From contig NC_017946.1 of NCBI RefSeq assembly GCF_000263735.1, forward strand, positions 413,348-477,347: a stretch of DNA of 64,000 nucleotides, written 5' to 3'. The DNA is from Pyrococcus sp. ST04. Lineage in GTDB: Archaea; Methanobacteriota_B; Thermococci; Thermococcales; Thermococcaceae. Both the position numbers and the translations under genes were made by a program. Under the pieces are notes generated by a model. The model saw only the letters and a list, made by a program, of their open reading frames with translations. It ran no database searches and had not been told where the DNA came from. Shown one piece after another: positions 9,053-18,936 of the stretch (within the stretch, counting starts at the first letter, position 1; each line of letters starts with the position of its first letter).

Positions 9053-9565
9053 TTAAAACTTCGTCCATTCAATTTTGTAATATACTATATCATTGTCCTC
9101 ATCAACGATTGCCATTATCATGCTCTTCCTAACTCCGTGAGCAACTCTTGCCCTTGCCGTAATGTCGTTTGGTGAAAGTTTTTGGTTTTCCCTGAGAACC
9201 CAAATTAACCAGTCTGAATGCTCAGCTCCTTTTCTATAAACCCTAAAATGCGATCCAAACTTAAGGCCAGATTTGACAATATATCCCCTATCCCTAAGAT
9301 CCTTGTAGACGAGAAACTTGATATCAAAGTCTTCATCCCTTTTCTTTCCTAGGGAAAACACTTCATCAAAGGTGAGTTCTCTTCCATTGTCTAAAACTTT
9401 AATCCATCCCCTTTCTATAAGGTATGCTGCCTCAATTAGGGATAGAAATAGCCTTTTTCCTTTTACCTCTCCATAACCTCTGTTGTTATGAAGCTGATTT
9501 ATGGCCTTCTCTCTCTCGCTGTAAACTCTGTCTCCACTTAAGTAGAATTCTATGACCTTCTTCAT
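9053..9565 (-). CDS. endA: tRNA-intron splicing endonuclease
   Basis: The 170-residue EndA homologue cuts the bulge-helix-bulge motif at intron borders in tRNA and rRNA precursors. The C-terminal catalytic domain has the three expected residues: Tyr110 in HFRVYRKG, His116 in AEHSDW, and Lys147 in GVRKSMIMAIVD. At this length it should be a homotetrameric, alpha4-type enzyme. ATG at 9565 is preferred over an ATG seven codons upstream because GAGGGTGA lies upstream of it. It overlaps the stop of the acetyltransferase gene (ATGA), so the two are coupled. Confidence 0.95.
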   Translation of the reverse strand: MKKVIEFYLSGDRVYSEREKAINQLHNNRGYGEVKGKRLFLSLIEAAYLIERGWIKVLDNGRELTFDEVFSLGKKRDEDFDIKFLVYKDLRDRGYIVKSGLKFGSHFRVYRKGAEHSDWLIWVLRENQKLSPNDITARARVAHGVRKSMIMAIVDEDNDIVYYKIEWTKF

Positions 9566-10080
9566 GCAAGTTTCACCCTCTCCCAATCCTCTGGCCTTAA
9601 TATCATATAATATGCATCTTCTCCGTCGGAATAGTAGCTTATTATCCTTTTGACTATTTTAAAGCCAAGCTTTTTGTAGAGGTTTATTGCTCTCTCATTA
9701 CTTACTCTAACTTCAAGCCCTATCCACCTTGCTCCCTTCTTGAACAGCTTATTTATAACGGCAACCATTAGGGCCTTTCCTATTCCATTCCCTCTATAAT
9801 CTGGATGAACTGCTATGCTCATTATATGACCTTCCATATCCGGCTTTAAATAGCCCATAACGTAACCTATAACCTGGCCGTTATACTCAGCTACAAGAAA
9901 AGTTTCAGGGTTTGATTCGAGGAATGTGAGGAACAGTCCTCTTGGGTATTTCTCCCTGAATGATAGATGTTCTATTCTCATGATGTATGCTATGTCAAAT
10001 AACTTAGCTGGTCGTATAGTAACAAGAGCTATTGGGATTTTTCTTTTGGGTCTTGATTCTGGGGAGGCAACGTCTTCCAT
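9562..10080 (-). CDS. rimI: GNAT protein N-terminal acetyltransferase (RimI/Ard1-like)
   Basis: The 172-residue GNAT-fold enzyme transfers acetyl from acetyl-CoA to protein N-termini. Residues around 20-35 (TIRPAKLFDI) open the fold. HIMSIAVHPDYRGNGIGKAL is the acetyl-CoA-binding motif A, and ERAINLYKKLGF is motif B. An extra charged stretch of about 20 residues precedes the fold. The ATG at 10080 has no ribosome binding site, but CTTAAAAGT lies about 26 bp upstream, which fits a leaderless mRNA. It is followed by endA with a 4-bp overlap. Archaeal members have broad NatA-like specificity. Confidence 0.9.
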   Translation of the reverse strand: MEDVASPESRPKRKIPIALVTIRPAKLFDIAYIMRIEHLSFREKYPRGLFLTFLESNPETFLVAEYNGQVIGYVMGYLKPDMEGHIMSIAVHPDYRGNGIGKALMVAVINKLFKKGARWIGLEVRVSNERAINLYKKLGFKIVKRIISYYSDGEDAYYMILRPEDWERVKLA

Positions 10081-10196
10081 GTTTAAAGTTTAGTTTGGGA
10101 GACTTTTAAGTTCATCTCTTATACATCTTCTGATCCTTAATACTCACAAATATTAAAATATGAGAGCAAAAGCATAAATTTTGGCGGTGGTTGGGA

Positions 10197-10946
10197 ATGC
10201 ATGAGTTGTATACAGTCCTCGCCAGATATTATGATTCAATATATCGGAGAAGGATTGAGGAGATAAGGTTGGAGATTGACTTTCTGGAGGAGATATTTAA
10301 GAACGATGCCGAACGAGAAGTTAGGAGAGTTCTTGATCTGGCATGTGGGACAGGTATTCCGAGTCTAGAGCTAGCGAGGAGGGGATATGAGGTTGTTGGG
10401 GTTGATCTGCATGAGGAAATGCTTAAGATAGCTAGGGAAAAAGCAAAGTCATTGGGACTCAACATAAGGTTTATCAGGGAAGATGCTCTTAAGATTAGCT
10501 TTTCAGAAGAGTTTGATGCCGTGACAATGCTATTTTCAAGCATAGCATACTTCGATGAGGACAGTCTTGTTGAGTTGCTCCGCAGGGTTTACAAGGCCCT
10601 AAGAGAGGGAGGTGTATTTGTGGCAGATTTTGGTATGTGGTTCTCTGTTAAATCTAACCATCCTGTAATCTGGAGTGAGTTTCATGGAGAAGAAAAACTT
10701 ATACTCATTGATTGGAGGGAAGTTTTCCCTGGAATCCAAAAGATGAGGTTTAGGAGAGTTGTTCAGATTATAAAACCTGATGGAACAACTAAATCATTTC
10801 TTGTGGATGATGAGCTTAATCTTTACACTCCTAGGGAGATGAGCCTTATAGGGAAGACGATTTTTAAAAAGGTTAGTATATATTCGGATTATCAAAGAAA
10901 GCTGTCCGAGAGACCCAGGAGGATATGGGCAGTTTTCATTAAATGA
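10197..10946 (+). CDS. Class I SAM-dependent methyltransferase
   Basis: The 249-residue protein has the Rossmann methyltransferase motif I VLDLACGTGIPSLELARRGYEV (about 46-68). The acidic GVDLHEEML, motif II EEFDAVTMLFSS and LREGGVFVADF complete the fold. It looks like the structurally solved but functionally undefined P. horikoshii methyltransferase family (ubiE/COG2226-like). The substrate is unknown. The start at 10197 follows GGCGGTGGTTGGGA. It sits alone, divergent from rimI and upstream of alaS. Confidence 0.88.
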   Translation: MHELYTVLARYYDSIYRRRIEEIRLEIDFLEEIFKNDAEREVRRVLDLACGTGIPSLELARRGYEVVGVDLHEEMLKIAREKAKSLGLNIRFIREDALKISFSEEFDAVTMLFSSIAYFDEDSLVELLRRVYKALREGGVFVADFGMWFSVKSNHPVIWSEFHGEEKLILIDWREVFPGIQKMRFRRVVQIIKPDGTTKSFLVDDELNLYTPREMSLIGKTIFKKVSIYSDYQRKLSERPRRIWAVFIK

Positions 10947-11015
10947 TTTGTTGAACTTTACTTAAACGAAATACTTTTCAGAGCTAACTTTCTTTAAATC
11001 TCTTAGGTGGGAAGG

Positions 11016-13745
11016 ATGATAAAAACAAGAATGTTTGAGGAGGAAGGCTGGATTAGGAAGACTTGCAAAGTTTGCGGTAAACCCTTCTGGACGCTGGATC
11101 CAGACAGGGAGACGTGTGGCGATCCTCCATGTGACGAGTACCAGTTCATAGGGAAGCCAGGAATTCCAAAGAAGTATACATTGGATGAAATGAGAGAGAA
11201 GTTCCTGAGCTTCTTTGAAAAGAAGGGGCATGGAAGAGTGAAAAGATATCCAGTACTTCCAAGGTGGAGGGATGATGTCCTTCTTGTTGGAGCTTCAATA
11301 ATGGATTTTCAGCCTTGGGTCATAAGTGGGGAAGCTGACCCACCCGCTAACCCATTGACAATAAGTCAGCCTTCAATAAGATTTACCGACATAGATAACG
11401 TTGGAATAACAGGGAGGCACTTTACGATATTTGAAATGATGGCTCACCATGCATTCAACTATCCTGGGAAGCCAATATACTGGATAGATGAAACTGTGGA
11501 GCTAGCATTTGAATTCTTCACCAAGGAACTGAAGATGAAACCTGAGGACATCACGTTTAAAGAGAATCCATGGGCGGGTGGAGGAAACGCTGGACCAGCT
11601 TTTGAAGTTCTTTACAGGGGGCTTGAGGTTGCTACCCTAGTGTTTATGCAGTACAAAAAAGCTCCAGAAAACGCTCCCGAGGATCAGGTGGTTATAATAA
11701 AGGGAGAGAAGTACGTTCCAATGGAAACCAAAGTTGTCGATACTGGATATGGACTAGAAAGGCTCGTTTGGATGAGCCAGGGAACTCCAACAGCTTACGA
11801 TGCCGTTCTTGGCTATGTTGTAGAACCTCTGAAGAAGATGGCAGGAGTTGAAAAAATAGATGAGCGCATTTTGATGGAGAACTCTAGACTTGCAGGAATG
11901 TTTGACATTGAAGACATGGGAGATCTAAGGTATCTCAGAGAACAAGTAGCCAAGAGGGTCGGAATAAGCGTTGACGAGCTGGAGAGACTTATAAGGCCGT
12001 ATGAGCTAATATACGCCATAGCTGATCACACAAAGGCCCTAACATTCATGTTGGCCGATGGCGTCATCCCCTCCAATGTTAAGGCTGGGTATCTTGCCAG
12101 GCTACTCATAAGAAAGAGCATAAGGCATCTGAGAGAGCTTGGGCTTGAAGTTCCATTGTCGGAGATCGTTGCAATGCACATAAAGGAGCTACACAAGACC
12201 TTCCCAGAGTTCAAGGAGATGGAGGATATAATCCTTGAAATAATAGACATTGAGGAGAAAAAGTATGCTGAAACACTCAGGAGAGGTTCGGATCTTGTTA
12301 GAAGAGAGGTTGCAAAGCTGAAGAAGAGAGGGATTAATGAAATTCCTCTTGAGAAGCTGATAACGTTCTACGAAAGCCATGGCCTGACTCCGGAAATAGT
12401 CAAAGAAATAGCTGAGAAAGAAGGGGTGAATGTGAAGATTCCAGACAACTTCTACAGTCTGGTGGCAAAAGAAGCTGAAAAGCAAATAAAGGAGGAAGAG
12501 AAAGAAATCATAGACTTTGAGCTTGTAAAAGACCTTCCAGATACGAGAACACTGTATTATGAGGATCCCTTCATGAAGGAGTTTGAGGCTAAGGTTCTTA
12601 GGGTAGTAGATGACTGGGTAATCTTAGATGCGACTGCGTTCTATCCAGAGGGCGGTGGACAGCCGTATGATACTGGGGTTCTTGAGGTTAATGGAGAAGC
12701 AGTTAAGGTCGTTAATGTTCAGAAAGTCGGAAAGGTAATTCTTCACAAAGTCGAGAGGCCAGAGAAGTTCAAGGAGGGAATTAAAGTCAGGGGTAAAATT
12801 GACTGGGCCAGGAGAATACAACACATGAGGCATCACACTGGAACGCACGTTCTAATGGGAGCGTTGGTCAGGGTTCTTGGAAAGCACGTGTGGCAGGCAG
12901 GTTCACAGCTGAGCACTGACTGGGCGAGGCTGGATATAAGCCACTACAAGAGAATAACGGAAGAAGAGCTGAAGAAGATTGAGGAGCTTGCAAACAGGAT
13001 CGTCATGGAGAACAGGAAGGTTACTTGGGAATGGCTTCCAAGAACCCAAGCTGAGCAGAAGTATGGATTCAGGCTTTATCAGGGTGGCGTCGTTCCTGGA
13101 AGGGAGATAAGGGTTGTGAAGATAGAGGACTGGGACGTTCAGGCCTGTGGTGGAACTCACCTGCCATATACTGGCCTTGTAGGTCCAATAAAGATCCTAA
13201 GAACTGAGAGAATTCAAGATGGCGTGGAGAGAATAATATTCGCTTGTGGAGAAGCTGCCGTAAAGGAATGGCAGAGGGAGAGAGATCTCCTTAAGAAGAC
13301 CAGTCAGATACTTAGAGTTCCACCAGAAAAAGTGCCGGAAACTGCGGAGAGATTCTTCAATGAGTGGAAAGAGGCAAGAAAAGAAGTAGAAAAGCTCAGA
13401 AAGGAGCTAGCTAAATTACTAGTCTATGAGCTTGAGGGGAAGGTTGAAAGAGTTGGAGATGTTGAGTTCATAGGGGCTATTGTCGATGGAACAATGGATG
13501 ATCTGAGAGAAGCTGCCAACAAGCTCAGAAAAGAGAACAGAGTTGTTGTCCTCATAGGTAACCAAGGTCACTTTGTGGTAGCTGTGGGAGATGGTGTCAA
13601 TCTGAACGCTGGAGAACTTGCAAAGGTTATTACAAGTGTCGCTGGAGGGGGAGGAGGAGGTAAAAAGGAACTAGCCCAGGGAAGGGTAAAAGACATCGGA
13701 AAAGCAGAGAATGCTATAAAAGAGATAAGAAAAAGGCTTCTTTAG
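11016..13745 (+). CDS. alaS: Alanyl-tRNA synthetase (archaeal type)
   Basis: This 909-residue class II synthetase has the archaeal N-terminal CxxC...C extension ([19 protein letters not shown]). The aminoacylation core follows (SISQPSIRF region, [12 protein letters not shown]), then an editing domain with HHTGTHVL and the zinc ligands CGGTH, and a C-terminal helical region ending in a glycine-rich [16 protein letters not shown]1 motif. ATG at 11016 has GGTGGGAAGG directly upstream. A GTG three codons earlier is part of that site. The ligand order is that of a complete editing-competent AlaRS. Its 3' end overlaps the next, convergent gene by 4 bp. Confidence 0.97.
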   Translation: MIKTRMFEEEGWIRKTCKVCGKPFWTLDPDRETCGDPPCDEYQFIGKPGIPKKYTLDEMREKFLSFFEKKGHGRVKRYPVLPRWRDDVLLVGASIMDFQPWVISGEADPPANPLTISQPSIRFTDIDNVGITGRHFTIFEMMAHHAFNYPGKPIYWIDETVELAFEFFTKELKMKPEDITFKENPWAGGGNAGPAFEVLYRGLEVATLVFMQYKKAPENAPEDQVVIIKGEKYVPMETKVVDTGYGLERLVWMSQGTPTAYDAVLGYVVEPLKKMAGVEKIDERILMENSRLAGMFDIEDMGDLRYLREQVAKRVGISVDELERLIRPYELIYAIADHTKALTFMLADGVIPSNVKAGYLARLLIRKSIRHLRELGLEVPLSEIVAMHIKELHKTFPEFKEMEDIILEIIDIEEKKYAETLRRGSDLVRREVAKLKKRGINEIPLEKLITFYESHGLTPEIVKEIAEKEGVNVKIPDNFYSLVAKEAEKQIKEEEKEIIDFELVKDLPDTRTLYYEDPFMKEFEAKVLRVVDDWVILDATAFYPEGGGQPYDTGVLEVNGEAVKVVNVQKVGKVILHKVERPEKFKEGIKVRGKIDWARRIQHMRHHTGTHVLMGALVRVLGKHVWQAGSQLSTDWARLDISHYKRITEEELKKIEELANRIVMENRKVTWEWLPRTQAEQKYGFRLYQGGVVPGREIRVVKIEDWDVQACGGTHLPYTGLVGPIKILRTERIQDGVERIIFACGEAAVKEWQRERDLLKKTSQILRVPPEKVPETAERFFNEWKEARKEVEKLRKELAKLLVYELEGKVERVGDVEFIGAIVDGTMDDLREAANKLRKENRVVVLIGNQGHFVVAVGDGVNLNAGELAKVITSVAGGGGGGKKELAQGRVKDIGKAENAIKEIRKRLL

Positions 13746-14197
13746 CTTTCTTCTTTTCTTGGTATTAGCTTTACTTTATACTCTGCATGCCATATTGGCA
13801 ATTTTGTTGTTTTTATAGTTATGAAATAATCTCCTTCTCCCCTGTAGAGCTTTTCTACATCATCTCTGGGGAGAGTGAATTTCACTATCACTTCAGTATC
13901 TTTGGTTATCTCTGTTTTGAATTTCGTCGTTCCCTTGAACTCCTCTCCGTTAATTTTTATCAAGTATTCTGTACCCTCAGGGAATATTATCTCAAATGTA
14001 AATCCTGATATTTTCGGTTTTATTGTTAAGGTAAACAATCCCCAGCCGTCATTTTCCACGAAAGTTACTGTCTGATTATTCAGATAGAAGACCTCAGCTG
14101 AAGCTTCAACATTTGCTGGAGGTATTTGGGCGGTTTTTAGTGCGTACACTAAAAAAACTAGGAATATCACTAGTATTGCTACGAGCTTCTTGTCCAT
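13742..14197 (-). CDS. Small membrane-anchored extracytoplasmic protein, unknown function
   Basis: The 151-residue product starts [20 protein letters not shown], a single N-terminal anchor or signal. A beta-rich domain without cysteines or catalytic motifs follows. The start at 14197 is preferred to an upstream in-frame codon because GGGGTG lies about 5 nt before it and a TTTTAAAA box (about 14231-14238) is correctly placed. It converges on alaS and is divergent from the amylase. No family was recognised. Confidence 0.65.
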   Translation of the reverse strand: MDKKLVAILVIFLVFLVYALKTAQIPPANVEASAEVFYLNNQTVTFVENDGWGLFTLTIKPKISGFTFEIIFPEGTEYLIKINGEEFKGTTKFKTEITKDTEVIVKFTLPRDDVEKLYRGEGDYFITIKTTKLPIWHAEYKVKLIPRKEES

Positions 14198-14267
14198 CTT
14201 ACACCCCAAATAGACTTTATGCACTTCGCTTTTAAAAGGATAGTCATATTTTGTGGGCAACAAATAG

Positions 14268-14276
14268 TTTATAAAG
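14268..14276 (+). promoter_or_regulatory. Box A of the GH57 amylase gene
   Basis: TTTATAAAG is centred about 38 bp before the ATG, which predicts a start near 14298 and a leader containing GGTGG (14300-14304). I looked for the TATCAC-N5-GTGATA motif of the Thermococcales sugar regulator and did not find it here. Confidence 0.6.
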
Positions 14277-14309
14277 GTTCACCACTCATAGTGACTATAG
14301 GTGGTAGGG

Positions 14310-16241
14310 ATGGTGAACTTCATATTTGGGATTCACAATCATCAACCTCTTGGAAACTTTGGATGGGTGTTTGAGGAGGCTTATGAAAAGGCATATTGGC
14401 CTTTCCTCGAAACACTTGAGAACTATCCAAACATGAAAGTTGCGATTCATATAAGTGGCCCTCTAATAGAGTGGATACAAGAAAACAGGCCGGAATATTT
14501 TGATCTACTAAAGAGTCTTGTAAGGAAGGGACAGGTAGAACTTGTTGTCGCCGGTTTTTATGAGCCTGTTCTCGCAGCTATACCGAAGGAAGACCGACTT
14601 GAACAGATAAAGCTCATGAAGGAATGGGCAAGGGGGCTAGGATTTGAGGCTAGGGGAGTCTGGCTCACTGAAAGGGTTTGGCAACCAGAGCTAGTCAAAA
14701 CCCTAAAAGAAAGCGGAATAGAGTACGTGGTGGTTGATGATTACCACTTCATGAGTGCTGGGTTAAGTAAGGAAGACCTATTCTGGCCATACTATACTGA
14801 GGATGGAGGAGAAACTATCGTTGTTTTTCCAATCGATGAAAAGCTCAGATATCTAATCCCCTTTAGGCCCGTTGAACAGGTTTTGGATTACCTTCACTCT
14901 CTCGATGACGGAGATGAGAGTAAAGTTGCGGTTTTTCATGACGATGGAGAAAAATTTGGAATATGGCCCGGTACTTACGAATGGGTTTACGAGAAGGGTT
15001 GGCTCAAGGAATTCTTTGACAAAATCTCAAGTGATGAAAAGATAAATCTCCTTTTGTACACCGAATATTTGGAAAGATTTCGACCTAGGGGCTTAGTTTA
15101 CCTCCCAATAGCCTCTTATTTTGAGATGAGCGAATGGTCACTCCCAGCTAAACAAGCCCAACTGTTCGTTGAATTCGTGAATGACCTTAGGGTTAGGGGA
15201 GTTTTTGAAAAGTACAGGGTTTTCGTTAGAGGAGGAATATGGAAGAACTTCTTTTACAAGTATCCGGAAAGCAACTATATGCACAAGAGAATGTTGATGG
15301 TAAGCAAGCTTATCAGGCATCTCCCAGAGGCTAGAAAGTATCTCTTTAGGGCACAATGCAACGATGCATATTGGCATGGTCTATTCGGTGGAATATATCT
15401 CCCCCACCTTAGAAGGGCCGTTTGGAGTAATCTCATAAAGGCCAATACATATGCCAAAGTTGGAACCCTGATAAGAGATGTAGACTTTGATGGGCATGAG
15501 GAGGTATTCTTGGAAAGTGAAGGCTTTTACGCTGTGTTTAAACCGAGCTATGGAGGATCTCTGGTTGAGTTCTCTTCCAAGAGAAGGTTTGTGAATTACG
15601 TTGATGTCCTCCCCAGAAGGTGGGAGCACTACCATGGTTCGCTTGACTCAGCTTATGATGGAGGGGGTGTGGCTAGTATACATGAGCTTGAAAAGAAGCT
15701 TCCAGAACATCTCAGAGGAGAGGTCGCGTACGATAAGTTCAGGAGGTTTATGCTTCAAGATCATGTTCTTCCATTGGATATAAATTTTGACGACTTTAGA
15801 ATGGCAAGATTTACTGAACTTGAGAACTTTCTTGAGGGTAAGTATGACTTTGAGATCTTTGAGAATGGCATAAACCTTTGGAAGGAAGGAGAAAATGTCA
15901 AAGTGGAGAAGAGCTTTAGGTTCCTTGAGAACGGTTTCGTCGTTGATTACTCGGTAGAGGGAAGAGAAGTCGTATTTGGCATTGAGCTTAATGTTGCTGT
16001 TCAGAGCCTCATGGAGAAACCTGAGGTCATGAAGACAAGGGAACTTCTCGTAGATGACAAGTATGCCATTGGGAAGTTCAAGCTTGAATTTGATAGAGAG
16101 GTTGAGCTGTGGAAGTTTCCAGTAAAAACACTGAGTCAAAGTGAGAGCGGTTGGGATCTAATTCAGCAAGGGGTAAGCTATACAATAATTTTAAGGCCAA
16201 GTGAGGAAGAAAAAATAAGGATAAAGTTTTTAGAGGTTTGA
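14310..16241 (+). CDS. GH57 alpha-amylase / 4-alpha-glucanotransferase
   Basis: The 643-residue protein is the counterpart of P. furiosus AmyA and the T. litoralis 4-alpha-glucanotransferase. It disproportionates maltodextrins and has weak amylase activity in the cytoplasm. GH57 motifs are visible: HNHQP at 9-13; GVWLTERVWQPEL with the expected nucleophile E121; and VAVFHDDGEKFG with the acid/base D212, both by alignment to the T. litoralis enzyme from memory. A C-terminal beta-sandwich spans about 390-640. No signal peptide is present, so it is intracellular. ATG at 14310 follows GGTGGTAGGG. The last 12 bp overlap the convergent membrane gene. Confidence 0.93.
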   Translation: MVNFIFGIHNHQPLGNFGWVFEEAYEKAYWPFLETLENYPNMKVAIHISGPLIEWIQENRPEYFDLLKSLVRKGQVELVVAGFYEPVLAAIPKEDRLEQIKLMKEWARGLGFEARGVWLTERVWQPELVKTLKESGIEYVVVDDYHFMSAGLSKEDLFWPYYTEDGGETIVVFPIDEKLRYLIPFRPVEQVLDYLHSLDDGDESKVAVFHDDGEKFGIWPGTYEWVYEKGWLKEFFDKISSDEKINLLLYTEYLERFRPRGLVYLPIASYFEMSEWSLPAKQAQLFVEFVNDLRVRGVFEKYRVFVRGGIWKNFFYKYPESNYMHKRMLMVSKLIRHLPEARKYLFRAQCNDAYWHGLFGGIYLPHLRRAVWSNLIKANTYAKVGTLIRDVDFDGHEEVFLESEGFYAVFKPSYGGSLVEFSSKRRFVNYVDVLPRRWEHYHGSLDSAYDGGGVASIHELEKKLPEHLRGEVAYDKFRRFMLQDHVLPLDINFDDFRMARFTELENFLEGKYDFEIFENGINLWKEGENVKVEKSFRFLENGFVVDYSVEGREVVFGIELNVAVQSLMEKPEVMKTRELLVDDKYAIGKFKLEFDREVELWKFPVKTLSQSESGWDLIQQGVSYTIILRPSEEEKIRIKFLEV

Positions 16242-18548
16242 TCCTCGGATAGGGAGGCCCTCATCACCGTTCAGTGCCCGAAAGACACCCTCATCGGATT
16301 TAAGATAAACCTTTACTTTCTTCCTTCTAGTAGTCGTGAGGTATAATATTCCCATAACCCAAGCCACCAGGGAGTAGTACCTAAGCTTTATAAATGGATC
16401 TTTGAATACCGCAGAGAACATATGCGTTCCCGCAGGCATTTCAACAACAATTAGCCCGGTTCTGTTGTCTCTGAACTTTGGGATCTCTTTTCCATCAATG
16501 TAGATGTGCCAATAGGGGTAGTAGGCTACTGAAACTAGGAGAGGAGTTCTTTTGGAGCAGTTTATCTCTGCCTTAACTATCAAATCTGTCATTGAAAAAT
16601 TACTGTACGTGCATTTCGCTATATCCTCTTCTGCTTTTGAGGACAGTATCATCTCCAACTCTTCTGAAGAGTTCCAATAAAGTGCATGGAAGAGCAGATT
16701 ACCGCCGAAAAAGTACAGAGTTCCGTTTCCTATCTTCCTCTCTCCTATTAGTATACCTTTTGAAGTATTAATTATTGGGGTCAGGTTGCCCTCGGCAAGG
16801 GGGCCGTACCATGCTTTTCCATAATAGTTAAACGGCATTAGTCCTGGAACCTGGGGAATTTTCCTCATCTTCAGCGTTATATTGAACGCTTTACCTCCTG
16901 TATCGGGCACCCACACAACTCTCACACCCTTTTTTAAAAGCTCTATGAGGACACTCTCCTCTTCCTTAGTGGGAATTGATGTGTACACAACAACATCCGG
17001 GTGAATATCAGCCGGAATCCTTTTGAAATACACGTACGCTTTTGTTGGGATATCATAGAATTTCCCCGCCATAACCATATTTATAGGACTAAAAAACGAT
17101 GAATTGAGGATAAATATTTCAAAATCTCCAATTTTCATGTCGGGTTTTCTGTTTGGCCTATATACTTTTTCAGTAGAGACGGCTATATAGAATTTTACTG
17201 CATATGCCTTTAAATAAACTGTTGGGTCTCCTTTAAGTCCCAGGTATAACATCCTATTGTAACCGTCTTCGGCGGGATTTCCTTCATGATACCAGCCATT
17301 TAGGGAGTTCTTCTTTGCTAATATCGCTATAAATGGGAACTGAGAGGCTCCAGACTTGCCGTTAATGAAGAACCTCCAGTCCTCACCCGGTTGTCCATGG
17401 AGGTATGTTGCAAGTTCCATGTAGTCCTTATTGAGGGGAGGTACTGCTGGATAGTGGGGCACTGTAACCAGGAGCACCGCTATGAATGTGGTGATGGCTA
17501 GTGCCTCTCTAACTTCAAGAATTGCGAGTGGTAGTAGAATTATTAAAAGATCAAGCCATCTATAGGGGGGAATTAATGAAAAAGGCTTATGTGCATAGAG
17601 AAAGGAGGTTGGAGAGTAGTACCCGAGGGACAGGTAGAGGGACAGTAGTCCTACTGTTGCGAATCTAACCATCTTCCCTCTCTTCATGAACGACAGGAGT
17701 ACAAAAAATCCCACAATTAATAAGGAAAATGGAAAATTCAGCATCATGCTCGGATGTATGGAATTTAACTTGAAGAGAAATGTTTTTGAGATCTCCCAGA
17801 AATGTGAATACTCTCTGTCAGCAAGGAATGGGATATAAAAGAATGCAGTTAAAGGAAAAACTGTCCCAAGAGTTCTAATCCAGCTACTGGGTTTTATAAT
17901 ATCCGGGAAATATAGTATGAACAGTAAAATGGTCAGGGGTATTAGGATGGAGTGGTGGGAGAGTAAAACTAAGCTAATCAGAATTGAACCTTCAATTATG
18001 TTTCTCCATGAACCATTTGCAATCTTTAGTGCTCCTATTATTGTTAGCGGGGATAGAGCTAATGCAAATGTTCTTGGAAAATTTCCTTCCACAATGTTTG
18101 AGATTGAAAACGCTACGAGTGTTATGAAAGTTAGGGAAGATAGAAGAGCCCGTGTAGTCTTTTTTCCTAGTGAATAAATCCCCATCCCACCGAGAAAGCT
18201 CGCAAATATCAGGGCAGCTCCGTATCCTTTAATGGGCGATCCAAAAAGCCTTCCAAAGAATGCTCCAACCAAATAGGAGAGTGGCGGATAAAATCTCAAG
18301 AACGGATAACCTTCGTACCATTCCTTTATCCATGGGGGCCATCCGCTTTCCATAAGTTTTGCTATCTTGAACAGGTGCCCATTTCCATCCGTGGGTAGGG
18401 CTGGCGGATAGGGTGCTCTGAGGTAGTATGCATAAACCATTATTGAATATGCAAGAATCACTACCGTTGCGATAGCATTTCTGTAAGTTCCTTTATTCCA
18501 TTTATTGTGCCTGAAAAGTAGCAGCCATCCTCTCCTTTTCCTATCCAC
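16230..18548 (-). CDS. Large polytopic membrane protein, PTPS-related/GT-C-like
   Basis: The 772-residue protein has about 11-13 transmembrane segments in the first half and a soluble extracytoplasmic C-terminal portion. Near the N-terminus PTDGNGHLFKI...WYEGYPFLRFYPPLSYL resembles the 'PTPS-related' membrane family, whose topology is like that of GT-C glycosyltransferases. Despite the family name, no pterin function is implied. A role in lipid-linked sugar transfer or surface glycan assembly is inference. GTG at 18548 has GGTGAA upstream and overlaps the preceding gene by 88 bp. A GTG at 18461, touching that gene's stop, is an alternative. The last 20 codons coincide with a C/D-box-like RNA. 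Confidence 0.78.
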   Translation of the reverse strand: MDRKRRGWLLLFRHNKWNKGTYRNAIATVVILAYSIMVYAYYLRAPYPPALPTDGNGHLFKIAKLMESGWPPWIKEWYEGYPFLRFYPPLSYLVGAFFGRLFGSPIKGYGAALIFASFLGGMGIYSLGKKTTRALLSSLTFITLVAFSISNIVEGNFPRTFALALSPLTIIGALKIANGSWRNIIEGSILISLVLLSHHSILIPLTILLFILYFPDIIKPSSWIRTLGTVFPLTAFFYIPFLADREYSHFWEISKTFLFKLNSIHPSMMLNFPFSLLIVGFFVLLSFMKRGKMVRFATVGLLSLYLSLGYYSPTSFLYAHKPFSLIPPYRWLDLLIILLPLAILEVREALAITTFIAVLLVTVPHYPAVPPLNKDYMELATYLHGQPGEDWRFFINGKSGASQFPFIAILAKKNSLNGWYHEGNPAEDGYNRMLYLGLKGDPTVYLKAYAVKFYIAVSTEKVYRPNRKPDMKIGDFEIFILNSSFFSPINMVMAGKFYDIPTKAYVYFKRIPADIHPDVVVYTSIPTKEEESVLIELLKKGVRVVWVPDTGGKAFNITLKMRKIPQVPGLMPFNYYGKAWYGPLAEGNLTPIINTSKGILIGERKIGNGTLYFFGGNLLFHALYWNSSEELEMILSSKAEEDIAKCTYSNFSMTDLIVKAEINCSKRTPLLVSVAYYPYWHIYIDGKEIPKFRDNRTGLIVVEMPAGTHMFSAVFKDPFIKLRYYSLVAWVMGILYLTTTRRKKVKVYLKSDEGVFRALNGDEGLPIRGSNL
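16241..16301 (-). ncRNA. Candidate box C/D sRNA inside a coding 3' end
   Basis: On the minus strand: CGATGA (16291-16296, variant box C), CTGA (16271-16274, D'), GTGATGA (16261-16267, perfect C') and CCGA (16245-16248, variant box D). The guides are 16 nt and 12 nt. ATCC and GGAT flanking the outer boxes can pair as a closing stem. The 12-nt D guide and the stem support a real or recently decayed guide RNA. The one-base departures in both outer boxes argue for caution. Confidence 0.45.
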
Positions 18549-18889
18549 AGTTCTTCACCAGCCTCTATAAACCTTATTCGAAGTTCTGGCCGTTTTCTGA
18601 GCTCTAAACCGCTCTCAGTTTTTGTTTCTAGCTCATGTGAAAATCCAACTATTATTGCATTTTTTAGATATCTTTCGAGTCCACATAATTTTTTTAATGT
18701 TTCTAAAAACTTTTCATCATTTGCAAATATAACTATCTCTCCCGTAGAAAATTCGTAGATTATTTTGAAGAAATCGCTAACAACGACATATCTCTCCCTT
18801 CCGAGATTCTCCTTAACCTCATATTCATTTGTGAGTTCTCTTATCAAGACCATATGATGGGAGGCTCCGGTTATCTTTATTATTGCCAT
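18461..18889 (-). CDS. Conserved hypothetical protein
   Basis: The 142-residue soluble alpha/beta protein has no cysteine cluster, membrane segment or known motif. The middle contains GEIVIFANDEKFLETLKKLCG and the C-terminus GEDGCYFSGTINGIKELTEML. The ATG at 18889 has AAAGGTATGT upstream. Its 3' end overlaps the large membrane protein gene by 88 bp on the same strand, which suggests coupled expression. I do not recognise the family. Confidence 0.68.
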   Translation of the reverse strand: MAIIKITGASHHMVLIRELTNEYEVKENLGRERYVVVSDFFKIIYEFSTGEIVIFANDEKFLETLKKLCGLERYLKNAIIVGFSHELETKTESGLELRKRPELRIRFIEAGEELWIGKGEDGCYFSGTINGIKELTEMLSQR

Positions 18890-18936
18890 ACATACCTTTT
18901 ATATTCCAGCAAGTTTCAATAATCTATCGATAGTTT

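Noticed and set aside
14280-14305. Sugar-regulator operator near the amylase start (CAC...GTG pair)
   Set aside because: The half-site spacing is 8 rather than 5 and the outer TAT/ATA bases are missing.
18920-18936. CTATCGATAG palindrome just before the GT2 start as an operator
   Set aside because: At only 10 bp, common in AT-rich DNA and with no nearby regulator, it is too weak to call.
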